DNA of 64,000 nt from Chryseobacterium indicum (GTDB lineage: Bacteria > Bacteroidota > Bacteroidia > Flavobacteriales > Weeksellaceae). Position 1 is the stretch's first letter. Each line of letters starts with the position of its first letter. The notes under the pieces were generated by a model, which saw only the letters and a program-made list of their open reading frames with translations, had not been told where the DNA came from and did no database searches. Of the stretch, positions 56,742 through 64,000 are shown one piece after another. The DNA is taken from NCBI RefSeq assembly GCF_021504595.1, contig NZ_JACSGT010000001.1, forward strand, positions 1,178,001 to 1,242,000, given 5' to 3'. The position numbers were made by a program, and so were the translations under genes.

Positions 56742-57425
56742 ACCCGTAGTTCATTTATGTGATAGAAATTTTTAAATTGTTAATATTTCGGTTATTTTGT
56801 TTGTTAATCAACTGTATGACGGTCAAAGCTGTTATTTTCGCCAAAATTCTGGTTTTAAAACCTACAAACGTTTTAGCATAATTATTTCTAATCTTGAATT
56901 GGTCGCAGAGTTGAGAAAATAAGGTCTCAATTCTCTTTCTGCTTTTTCTCAAAATATAGGCTTGTGGTTGATATTCTATTTGATTTTTCCTAAGAGGAAC
57001 CTCCAGTCTAATATTTTGATAATTAAATAAATCCATTTGTATTGATTGGCTTAAATAACCTTTATCACCAAGAATTACAACATCTTCAAATTTATTTTTC
57101 ACATCATTCAAATAATGAATATCATGAACAGAGGCTCTACTCAAATCGAAACTCCTAAAAACCCCTTGAATTGTACAGATTGCATGAAGTTTGTACCCAT
57201 AATAACGACTCTGTTGAGAAGCACAAAATCCTTCATTAGGGGAAGTATTGAAGGTTTCTTTACATATTTTCAGTCTTTTTTTTCTTTACATTTTACAAAT
57301 TTCCAAAGGCATACTGTCTATAATGTGGTATTCTTCATCAGAGATAATGGTGCGATATAATTTCTCTCGAATTCTTTCTATAAAAGGGAACAGTTTCCTT
57401 TTTATACGATTGTAGACACTTCTTT
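56742..57425 (-). mobile_element. IS982-family remnant, frameshifted
   Basis: Codes for the last two thirds of an IS982 transposase: ERSVYNRIKRKLFPFIERI at about 57420-57360, IDSMPLEICKM then a frameshift in a run of A (about 57278-57287), then GFCASQQSRYYGYKLHAI and on to the stop at 56755. The left terminal repeat ACCCGTAGTTCATTTA is preserved at 56742-56757. The 5' part is missing beyond 57425. Inactive. Confidence 0.85.
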
Positions 57426-57548
57426 CATTGTAAGCATTTTTCTGATTGTGAAATAATATACCTTTTCTATATAGAATTTTAGATTTATTGTAATTAATAT
57501 AGATTTCAAGATTTCGAAATTTTCCAAAATTTCTGTAAAATTTAATTG

Positions 57549-57556
57549 TATATTTG
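57549..57556 (+). promoter_or_regulatory. putative -7 box
   Basis: TATATTTG matches TAnnTTTG, 44 bp before the ATG of the secreted gene at 57601. No good -33 box is seen. Confidence 0.35.
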
Positions 57557-57600
57557 AGTATCTAATTAACACTTTAAATAGAACATGTAACAAAAACAAA

Positions 57601-58140
57601 ATGAAGAAATTATTAATATTATCTGCGCTTTCAATAACAACTCTAGGATTCAGCCAAACCAATTGCGAAAATCTAAAAAAAGAAAATGAAGCACTTCGAT
57701 CAACGAATAAAGTTTTGACTTCGGAAAATGAGTACCTGAAAAAAATAGTTGAAATTAATAAGGCAATTTTAGAAACAGAGAAAGATAACTCTTCATTTAA
57801 AATAACAAAAGTAACGGGGAATAAAGCCGAAAAAACTATTGCGATTACCTTTCTTTTGGAAACAAAAGACGAGAACAAAAAGATGACAATTGAGGACGTT
57901 TCCATTGTTGACATAGAAGGAAAAGAATATGAAATTGATTTTTACAAATCCAGCAGACCATATCCTGAATTGGATTTGAATACACCAATCAAACTGAATT
58001 TTTCGTTTAAAAATATAGAAAATCAACCTCTTTTTATAAAAATGTTTAGATTCAAAATAACTTCTCAACCTAAAAGAAACTTATTTGAAAATACAAAATC
58101 AAATTTAGAGTTTAAAGATTTGAAAGTAAATTGGAATTAA
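57601..58140 (+). CDS. exported coiled-coil protein, unknown
   Basis: A 179-residue protein with a signal peptide ending at LGFSQ. Residues 20-60 are a Leu/Asn/Glu heptad coiled coil; the rest is a beta-rich domain (KITKVTGNKAEKTIAITFLL). No family is recognised. It converges with the PRTRC operon, so it is a separate transcription unit and perhaps host-derived cargo. Confidence 0.65.
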   Translation: MKKLLILSALSITTLGFSQTNCENLKKENEALRSTNKVLTSENEYLKKIVEINKAILETEKDNSSFKITKVTGNKAEKTIAITFLLETKDENKKMTIEDVSIVDIEGKEYEIDFYKSSRPYPELDLNTPIKLNFSFKNIENQPLFIKMFRFKITSQPKRNLFENTKSNLEFKDLKVNWN

Positions 58141-58245
58141 TTTTCCAAAAAAAAATTATCAACAAATAACTCCGCAACCTCTTTTCAAAAACATCAAACA
58201 GATAAGAAAAGGCAATGTTTTAGAAATGTGGTTGCTTCTTTTTTC

Positions 58246-58308
58246 GCAAAAATGCGTTTCCGACCAAAGGAAGGAATTGCATTTTTGCCGCCCAAATTTT
58301 CATTGGGC
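58246..58308. terminator. two hairpins between convergent genes
   Basis: GCAAAAATGC (58246-58255) pairs with GCATTTTTGC (58279-58288); next GCCCAA (58290-58295) pairs with TTGGGC (58303-58308). They lie between a plus-strand gene and the end of the PRTRC operon and may act as a bidirectional terminator. T runs are weak. Confidence 0.4.
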
Positions 58309-58313
58309 AACTT

Positions 58314-59141
58314 TTACAGTTTTATGGGTTGAGATTGAAAATTTTTCAGATTAAGAAAAAAGCCTCTGTTTTCAATCAATCCATTGCGAAATAAGCTCCA
58401 AAGTAGTGAACTTCCCATTTGTGCTAATACAGAATTAATGAACAAATCCTGCTTTTCTAGTGCTTCTGCCAAACTGCAACTTGGTGTATCATCTTCCGTT
58501 TCGGAAATCTTTAAAAGTTCTCCAAATTCTTCGGTAATAAAAGGAAGACTTTCCACCGTTTCGTATTTCTTGGAATTAGGTTGTTTGATATTTCCGATGG
58601 TAGAAAGTAAAACTTGTCCTGTGAATTGACTGTTCCCAAAATCCATCCAGTATTTGCATTGGTTTCTGTAATAACTTTTATCCATCTTCAATTCATTTAA
58701 AATTTCTGCAATGTAAAAACGTGATTTTACGCTATCCACACAAGAAATATAAATTTCTGATTTCATATTGCTTTGCAATTGTACTAAATCATATTTCTCA
58801 AATCTTTGGGTTTCAGCTTTCCAATTCGTTCCAAAAAATCGGTTGGCTCTGTTGATTAATGCTACAGACTTAGACAATCCCAATTCACTTTCTGCAAAAA
58901 GTTGTCTGCCTAAATTCGCTTCGGAAATCACATCATCGTCCCATAATCTCACAGATAAACCGGCGTGATTGAGTTCTGATAAAGCGTGGTTCATTCTTGC
59001 CAATGCAGTTAGAACCTGCGAACCTGTTCCACCAGCTCCAATTAAATTCACTGTAATTGGATTGGTAGGATTAATTAGAGCATTGTCTGTGAAATGGACT
59101 TTAGTTTTGACTTCTTGGTATTTCGTTATTTCTGTATTCAT
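58314..59141 (-). CDS. PRTRC system ThiF family protein
   Basis: A 275-residue E1/ThiF-like protein from the ATG at 59141, which overlaps the previous gene by 4 bp. The Rossmann ATP loop is LIGAGGTGSQVL near residues 30-41, with DDDVISEANLGRQLF following as in ThiF/MoeB proteins. The PRTRC (ParB-related, ThiF-related cassette) set includes this with B, C and E proteins upstream. Adenylation of a small ubiquitin-like partner, such as PRTRC C, is the likely chemistry; no catalytic Cys is firmly placed. Confidence 0.88.
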   Translation of the reverse strand: MNTEITKYQEVKTKVHFTDNALINPTNPITVNLIGAGGTGSQVLTALARMNHALSELNHAGLSVRLWDDDVISEANLGRQLFAESELGLSKSVALINRANRFFGTNWKAETQRFEKYDLVQLQSNMKSEIYISCVDSVKSRFYIAEILNELKMDKSYYRNQCKYWMDFGNSQFTGQVLLSTIGNIKQPNSKKYETVESLPFITEEFGELLKISETEDDTPSCSLAEALEKQDLFINSVLAQMGSSLLWSLFRNGLIENRGFFLNLKNFQSQPIKL

Positions 59142-59869
59142 TTTAGTAGATTTTTTAAAGTTCTGTTTGCTTGTTTTAAGGCTTCTTTTGGGAATTGTTT
59201 TTCTGTATTGATAAGGCTTTTCCAAAGGCTTACACAATTTCCTTTAATGGGATTGTGTTCATTCATCAAATGGCTGAAATAAGAATTAAAAAAATAGTTT
59301 TCCCATTTTTCTGTAAATTCTTCCAACGAAGTTGAGTTTTGGAAATTTACGTCCACCGTTCCCATACAAACATTTCCATCTTCATACACATTAAAAAATG
59401 GAGCGTAAAAAAGCGGTGTTTTCTCTGTAGGTCTTCGGTTGTTTGGAAGAGAGAAGATCTTAAGTCTTCGTTGAGTTGCCAACCACAACATTGCAGGAAT
59501 TTCTGCTGTTCCATTGGAGATTTCTAAATTTTCAGTAAAATAGAGTTGTCGTTTCATTGATTTGGTGTACCAAATCGCACTTCCATTCTCCGCATTTGGA
59601 TTGATTTGCAGAATGTGGGTTGGTAAAATTCCTTTTGGTTTTAGAAAATCTTGACTTTTTTTCTTTTGGGTATTAGTGGTAAGTGCTTTAATCAATTCTT
59701 TTGCTTCTCGCTCTGTCAAAGGATGGGCATTGATTGGATTTCCGTTTTTATCCATATCAAAATGCTCTACATAAGTTTCTATGTTTCTTTCATCGTTTTG
59801 ATAAAATACCAATGCTGTTGTTGGGTGGTAGAGTGTACCAAAATCTTGGATAATATCTTTCATCTTCAA
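59138..59869 (-). CDS. PRTRC system protein B
   Basis: A 243-residue protein. It starts with YHPTTALVFYQ, has LTEREAKELIKAL in the first third, and PLFYAPFFNVYEDGNVCMGTV and NYFFNSYFSHLMNEHNPIKG in the last third, the hallmarks of PRTRC protein B. It is between a large helical gene and the ThiF gene. Function unknown beyond the cassette; the fold resembles E2/ubiquitin-conjugating-like proteins in some analyses, which I cannot confirm here. Confidence 0.85.
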   Translation of the reverse strand: MKMKDIIQDFGTLYHPTTALVFYQNDERNIETYVEHFDMDKNGNPINAHPLTEREAKELIKALTTNTQKKKSQDFLKPKGILPTHILQINPNAENGSAIWYTKSMKRQLYFTENLEISNGTAEIPAMLWLATQRRLKIFSLPNNRRPTEKTPLFYAPFFNVYEDGNVCMGTVDVNFQNSTSLEEFTEKWENYFFNSYFSHLMNEHNPIKGNCVSLWKSLINTEKQFPKEALKQANRTLKNLLK

Positions 59870-59874
59870 TTTAT

Positions 59875-61058
59875 TTAAAAGTTGTTCAAAATGTAAATAA
59901 GTTCTTCAATCAATGGAAACAATCGGTTTTCAAAATCGAGGTTGTTGTTTGTGATATTTCTTCCATCAAATTTCTTAATAACCCTTGGTTCTTCCATTGT
60001 TGCATATTCCTGTAAGTCGGAGTTTACTGCCTCAAAAAGTGTTTGAAACATCATACCTTTTGCTTCGGCACAAAAAGAAACGTATTTATCCATTGATACG
60101 ATGGTATCACTTTCATATTCCTCTGTATCTATAATAGATTGCAGGTTTTGATAAATGGTAGCATTTGAATATTGCTCATAAAGAGAAAATACTTTTCTCG
60201 CCAACATAAAACAATCATTATCAAATCTATCTTTGGCTTTAAAGTTTTTTAAATGGTCTTTAAATCGAGTTAAATTATGTTGATTGTAAATCTTTTGCTC
60301 CATAAAATCGCCGATATGTTCTGCCTGTTTGATTTCTGATAAATAAATAGGCGTTTCTTCATTTTCATCATCAGAAGTAATCCATTCTGTTACCATTTCG
60401 TACATCCAAAATAAGTAACTATCCTGTTTTCGATAATAGGAAACTTTGGCAATATGATACAGATAAGAACAAACTGATTGTAAAAGTTGTACGGCTTGTT
60501 TTCGTTTCGGATTTTTAGATAATCGGTACAACGGAACTATTGGAATATAATATAAAATTGCTCCTGTGTTGTAACGTTCCTCACTTGTAAAGTAGGTTTT
60601 CCCTTTTTCTTCTATCACTAGGATTTCTTTCCAATCCCTTACTTTATTTTTCAGTTGCTTCTGAATATCATCTAAAGCCAAAGCAATATTGTAAGGATAA
60701 CCCAAATGTATTGTTGTCATTGGATTTAATCTATAATGTTCTACTAATTGTGAAAGGGATTGATAGAAATCGCTTTCCGTTTTAGCATTTTTTCTTTGAA
60801 TTTGAATTAAATTTTGTTCGTCTGATGCCAATTTCTGAACATCATTTTCCTTTAATTTTGGAAGAAAAGTACATTTTAGAAAACCATTGGTAATTGATTT
60901 ATCGGAACTGATTTTCGTTGGTCTTTCAGAATTTCCGAAGCGTTTTTGTCCTGCTTCATCCACTCTACAAATTCTCCTAATTGTTTGTGCAGTTGTTTTT
61001 GTTTTTGTTCTTGTTCTTTGGGTGTTTTTATTTTTCCCGATATGATTTTTCGTTGCAT
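59875..61058 (-). pseudogene. PRTRC-cassette helical protein, frameshifted near the 5' end
   Basis: The main frame from 60890 to 59875 codes for about 338 residues of helical protein (NGFLKCTFLPKLKENDV ... ENRLFPLIEELIYIL). Its apparent start at 61065 gives an Arg/Thr-rich, low-quality leader. Another frame from ATG 61058 reads MQRKIISGKIKTPKEQEQ and LGEFVEWMKQDKNASEIL, which is protein-like, and ends at 60876 right where the main frame becomes good. One extra base near 60885 (CCAATGG) would join them as INQLP-NGFLKCTF. So it is either a real frameshift or an assembly error in a short gene run. The family is the unnamed member next to PRTRC B in Bacteroidota elements. Confidence 0.65.
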
Positions 61059-61104
61059 ATTTCATAGATGATGAATGATAAATGATTTTTTGGTTGTCAG
61101 TTGT

Positions 61105-61161
61105 TGGTTAATAGTTGTCAGTATTTAGTTTGTAACTCTATCAACCGACAACTATTAACCA
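61105..61161. repeat. 15-bp perfect inverted repeat
   Basis: TGGTTAATAGTTGTC (61105-61119) and GACAACTATTAACCA (61147-61161) are perfectly complementary with a 27-nt loop. It lies between the frameshifted PRTRC gene and PRTRC C. GTTGTCAGT also recurs nearby, so this may be a simple-sequence-derived hairpin or an attenuator. Confidence 0.5.
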
Positions 61162-61172
61162 TCAACCAAAAT

Positions 61173-61391
61173 TTATCCTTTCGTTCCCATTACACTTTCA
61201 AATTTGTACTGAATAGTATCTTCTTTGATTTGTGGTGCGGAAACTTTGGCGGTGGTTAGAATTGGATAAGTATTGGCGTAAAAATTCATTACGGCATCTA
61301 CGCTCCATTTTGGTTCTGGGTCGGGTAATTTTATATCCTGTCCATTATCTTTGAGTATAAAAACTCTTTCTAGTTGAGTTGCGATTAACAT
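61173..61391 (-). CDS. PRTRC system protein C (ubiquitin-like)
   Basis: A 72-residue protein, with LERVFILKDNGQDIKLPDP and a second strand MNFYANTYPILTTAKV, typical of PRTRC C, a small beta-grasp-like protein. It lies upstream of the B and ThiF genes, so a conjugation-like modification pair is plausible. The C-terminus ends in KG rather than a clear GG. Confidence 0.85.
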   Translation of the reverse strand: MLIATQLERVFILKDNGQDIKLPDPEPKWSVDAVMNFYANTYPILTTAKVSAPQIKEDTIQYKFESVMGTKG

Positions 61392-61417
61392 TTTTTTTAG
61401 TATTTGGTAGTTGGTAT

Positions 61418-61975
61418 TTAGTAATTTTCTTGATTTTCAGCCATATTATCCGTTGAATTTTCAGTAAAAAGGCTTGGTGCAAAATGTCTTTCATATTCGT
61501 CCTGTTTCTTGCGTATTGTTTCGGCAAAGTCGGGATATTCGGAAACCTTTGGTAATGCTGTCCAAGCTTCTTTGTATTTACCTTCTTTTTCTAATTCTTC
61601 GGCTTTCTGTAAGGCTTCATTGTACTTTTTCTCTTTGGCTTCCTTTTCCTTTTTCTCTTTTTCGGATTTTCCCTTTTCCATAGCGGATTTCTTTTTGGCT
61701 TCTTCGAGTTGTTTCATGAAACTTTCCATATCTACCATCAATCCCGATGCAGTTTGTAATGGTATAGAAATAGTTTCAAAAAATCCATTGTCTAATTCTT
61801 CGGCTGTACCACGAAGATTGAGTGGCGGAATGAGTTTTCTTGCTTCGTCACCGCATTGTTCGTTATTGAGCAATAAGGAAAGGACAAAACTATTTTCTGT
61901 GGTTGCTCTGAATGTGATTTGCAAATCGCCTGTAAGGTTCAAATTGGCAAGTTGTCTGAAAAAATTGGTTTGCAT
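61418..61975 (-). CDS. PRTRC system protein E
   Basis: A 185-residue protein. The first 80 residues carry the PRTRC E pattern (NFFRQLANLNLTGDLQI and KLIPPLNLRGTAEELD). A Lys/Glu-rich coiled coil follows, then a short acidic tail. It lies directly upstream of PRTRC C with a 26-bp gap. Function unknown. Confidence 0.85.
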   Translation of the reverse strand: MQTNFFRQLANLNLTGDLQITFRATTENSFVLSLLLNNEQCGDEARKLIPPLNLRGTAEELDNGFFETISIPLQTASGLMVDMESFMKQLEEAKKKSAMEKGKSEKEKKEKEAKEKKYNEALQKAEELEKEGKYKEAWTALPKVSEYPDFAETIRKKQDEYERHFAPSLFTENSTDNMAENQENY

Positions 61976-61979
61976 AATT

Positions 61980-62183
61980 TTAAATTTTTGATTTTTCTTT
62001 TTTTTGGGATTTTATTTTAAGTAGTTTTTCATATAAATCCGTCCAATATTGATTGAGTTTTTTGTCTAATTTTGAAAAACCTTTGTTTTCGTGTTCGTAT
62101 CTTTTGTATCTTCTAGTTATTTGAATTGCTTCATTGAGATTAGTAATTTCAATTGTACACCCATTTAAGTCTTTAATTTTCAT
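61980..62183 (-). CDS. small hypothetical of the PRTRC cluster
   Basis: A 67-residue basic protein: IKDLNGCTIEITNLNEAIQI then helix. It follows the DUF-type gene after about 30 bp and precedes PRTRC E by 4 bp. The pattern is common for small open frames in these clusters. No family known to me. Confidence 0.65.
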   Translation of the reverse strand: MKIKDLNGCTIEITNLNEAIQITRRYKRYEHENKGFSKLDKKLNQYWTDLYEKLLKIKSQKKEKSKI

Positions 62184-62214
62184 AATTTATAGTTTGTAAT
62201 TTTTACTGTTTTTA

Positions 62215-62706
62215 TCATACTAAAATTTGACTTTGAATTTTTTTAATTTTCCTTTTCAGTAAGATTTCTAAAATTTCATAATCACTTTCGTAGTTTTCTT
62301 CCTCAAAAGAGTAAGTGTCTGTCTCTTCGTGATAATCATATTGTTCAAAGTCTTCCTCTTCTAAATAGATTTCCGTGAGTTCGTTGTTTGAATAGACTGC
62401 AACACCATAGATTTGATTGCCTATTTCTTCATAATTGTAAATAAAATCTACTTTATAATGTTCGGCTATCTGTAATAAAATTTCGGTATTGGGAGACCAT
62501 CTTGTTTGGTAATTGAAAATACAGTCTCCATCTTCCAACAAAATATCAAAAAAATAACCTCTTTTTTTATCCGAAACAAATTCGGGAAGTTGTCCGCAGT
62601 TTTCTTTGTTTTCAAGGATTTGCATTTTTCTAAACTCTAATTTCACTTGTTCTATTGCTGTTTCGTTGCCCTCGAAAGCAACCGAATTGCTACACCAATT
62701 TGCCAT
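62215..62706 (-). CDS. YubB/DUF1281 ferredoxin-like domain protein
   Basis: A 163-residue protein starting MANWCSNSVAFEG, the hallmark of the Api92/YubB-like (DUF1281) proteins of plasmids and conjugative elements. Further segments, TRWSPNTEILLQIAEHY and YNYEEIGNQIYGVAVY, fit the same fold. The C-terminal 50 residues are acidic. Function unknown. It overlaps the gene upstream by 17 bp. Confidence 0.85.
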   Translation of the reverse strand: MANWCSNSVAFEGNETAIEQVKLEFRKMQILENKENCGQLPEFVSDKKRGYFFDILLEDGDCIFNYQTRWSPNTEILLQIAEHYKVDFIYNYEEIGNQIYGVAVYSNNELTEIYLEEEDFEQYDYHEETDTYSFEEENYESDYEILEILLKRKIKKIQSQILV

Positions 62707-62935
62707 AATTTCTAATTTTTAAAGGTTCTGTTTGTTCGTAAATGTATGTTCCGCTTGTTTTGAATGGCTCTTTTCCCTCTGTCAATCGGATTTCCGAATT
62801 GAATATTTTGGAAAGATTTCTTGCATAGCGTATTGCAGTAGTCCTATCGCAATGGGTTTGATAATACACCTCAATATCTTCCCATTCTCTTTTATCGTTT
62901 CGGTGTCTTAACTGAAAATTAAATTGTGCTTCCAT
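62690..62935 (-). CDS. small conjugative-element hypothetical
   Basis: An 81-residue protein, with FQLRHRNDKREWEDIEVYYQ, beta-rich at the start and a helix RTTAIRYARNLSKIFNSEIRL, found next to SSB and YubB-like genes in such elements. Overlaps the YubB-like gene by 17 bp. No function known. Confidence 0.7.
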   Translation of the reverse strand: MEAQFNFQLRHRNDKREWEDIEVYYQTHCDRTTAIRYARNLSKIFNSEIRLTEGKEPFKTSGTYIYEQTEPLKIRNYGKLV

Positions 62936-62953
62936 AATTTTTTTAAGATTGAA

Positions 62954-63358
62954 TTAAAATGGTAAATCATCATCAGTTTCATCTGAAAAAGGATTGCTAT
63001 TGTTGTTTTGTGGGTTTGCAATCGGTTCTTTGTTGAATTCAGATTTTTGCTTTCCACCGTGCAATTTGATGTTTGAAGTATGGAAGTTCAGTCCAGACTT
63101 TATTTCTCCATCTTTTCCTATCCAAGCACTACTGCTTATCCTGCCTGATAATTCCACCAAAGTACCTTTGGTAAGATATTCTGCTATTTTGGCATTTATC
63201 CAATAAGAGCAATTGTAATAGGTAGTTTGCTCTTTGCGTTCGCCTTGTTTGGTTTTGTAGCTGTCATTAATGGCTACTGAAAAGTTCACGACTTTTTTGT
63301 CATTTTTTAGGGTGTTGATTTTTGCGTTTTGAGTAATTCTACCTACGATAGTGTTCAT
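62954..63358 (-). CDS. ssb: single-stranded DNA-binding protein
   Basis: A 134-residue SSB with an OB fold: NTIVGRITQNAKI, VVNFSVAINDSY, TTYYNCSYWINAKIAEYL and LVELSGRISSSAW. The acidic tip DDDLPF is present at the C-terminus, so it should recruit host repair proteins. Element-encoded SSBs protect the transferred strand. It is the first gene of the PRTRC operon visible. Confidence 0.92.
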   Translation of the reverse strand: MNTIVGRITQNAKINTLKNDKKVVNFSVAINDSYKTKQGERKEQTTYYNCSYWINAKIAEYLTKGTLVELSGRISSSAWIGKDGEIKSGLNFHTSNIKLHGGKQKSEFNKEPIANPQNNNSNPFSDETDDDLPF

Positions 63359-63919
63359 AATGTTTCGATTTAATTTGTTAATTTTTTAGTTGATTTTTGT
63401 CTGCTATGGGTTGAAGTTTTCGAGTGAATTGATTTGGTATCGAGGACACTCGGCTTTTTTCTTTTTTTATTTAAGTTTTGAAAAACAGTTTTATTCGTTG
63501 TTTTTTTGATTTTTCTAATGATGTTAAAGAGCTACTGCTATTGAATTGATTCGTACAACTGAGGTTCCGGCTTTTTCTTTGCCGATGATTATTGGACAGC
63601 ATCAGGCACACAAAACCCGATTCAATTCCCATAATTGCTTACAAGTTTTGAATAGGGCTCGAAATTTTTTTGTCCGAAGGATTTAGGAGTGTCTGGAAAA
63701 ATTATTGGAACTTGTGGAAAGAATTTTTGGAGAAACCCAAAAAGATTTTTTTGAGTGAGTGATGCTGTCCTACATTTGCAAATGTAAAAGCCAAACCGCA
63801 GTTGGGATTGATTATATAGTGATATTTGACATAGGAAAAATTAAAAAACATTAAAATTATAGGGTTTTCTTTGATTGAATTATTTATAATGTCTTAAAAT
63901 GTTTATAAGTAAAGATATC
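63359..63919. other. non-coding region upstream of ssb
   Basis: 561 bp without a protein-like frame. It contains a GC-richer middle (about 63540-63640), T-rich runs and the 16-bp palindrome at 63771-63786. It must hold the ssb-operon promoter on the minus strand; I do not see a full -33/-7 pair. Confidence 0.5.
63771..63786. promoter_or_regulatory. 16-bp palindrome of two facing -7 boxes
   Basis: TACATTTGCAAATGTA is a perfect palindrome; each half is TAnnTTTG, a -7 box on each strand. TTTG at 63750-63753 (17 bp upstream) could be the plus-strand -33. It may be a repressor site or overlapping promoters. It lies 410 bp upstream of ssb. Confidence 0.45.
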
Positions 63920-64000
63920 TTATAAGTCTTCTTTTGAGCAAAACCACTCATTCAAATCTTTGAAGCCACGATAAATCAGCGAACAATCTTCCACATTTTC
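63920..64000 (-). CDS. 3' end of a minus-strand gene, partial
   Basis: The last 26 codons plus TAA of a gene entering from the right: ends ENVEDCSLIYRGFKDL then NEWFCSKEDL. Too short to assign. Its frame is open to the window edge. Confidence 0.55.
   Translation of the reverse strand, partial: ENVEDCSLIYRGFKDLNEWFCSKEDL

Overview
The window reads as Bacteroidota, class Flavobacteriia, probably a Weeksellaceae genus such as Chryseobacterium, Elizabethkingia or Riemerella. The reasons are the low GC content, TAnnTTTG -7 promoter boxes, no clear Shine-Dalgarno sites, CTnDOT-style Tra proteins, IS982-family elements and many short secreted proteins ending their signal peptide in AQ or SQ. Most of it belongs to a conjugative element (integrative element or plasmid; no integrase, origin or att site is visible) and its cargo.

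Layout. 1-5631 (minus): a four-gene operon with an MBL-fold hydrolase, a trypsin-like protease fused to a C-terminal partner domain, a small middle protein and a partial Rad50/SbcC-like ATPase, resembling an ABC three-component conflict system. 6501-12788 (plus): a complete four-gene Wadjet/MksBEFG-type SMC anti-plasmid system (jetA-D). 12835-38129 (minus): transfer and mobilisation block with a polyvalent Toprim-methylase-helicase protein, accessory proteins, M23 peptidase, coupling protein, TraN, M, K, J, a four-gene group of secreted proteins, a VirB4-type TraG carrying an inserted J domain, TraF, TraE, ParA, relaxase and MobC. 38158-44857: degraded cargo with a secreted protein, a periodic iteron-like array, a frameshifted DCC oxidoreductase, an RNA ligase gene broken by an IS982 element with a clean 8-bp target duplication, IS remnants, and a deletion scar joining mgtE to a histidine kinase fragment.

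45196-49140 is the highlight: a complete diversity-generating retroelement (DGR). It has a promoter, a secreted C-type-lectin-like target protein with a variable repeat (VR), a downstream hairpin, a MutS-domain-I-like accessory protein, an Avd-like protein, a template repeat (TR) and a reverse transcriptase. Over the aligned TR/VR there are 19 substitutions and every one falls on a TR adenine. All 12 AAC codons and 2 of 5 AAT codons of the template are changed in the target gene.

49137-58140: TlpA-like oxidoreductase, small genes, an IS5-like element that cut an outer-membrane barrel gene, short hypotheticals, a Skp/OmpH-like protein and a third IS982 remnant. 58314-63358 (minus): PRTRC cassette (ThiF, B, a frameshifted member, C, E) with small accessory genes and SSB, typical of conjugative elements. 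The right edge holds the last codons of another minus-strand gene.

Together: a conjugative element with two defence modules at one side and, between its transfer and PRTRC modules, a cargo zone worn by IS activity but carrying an apparently intact and recently active DGR that diversifies an exported binding protein.
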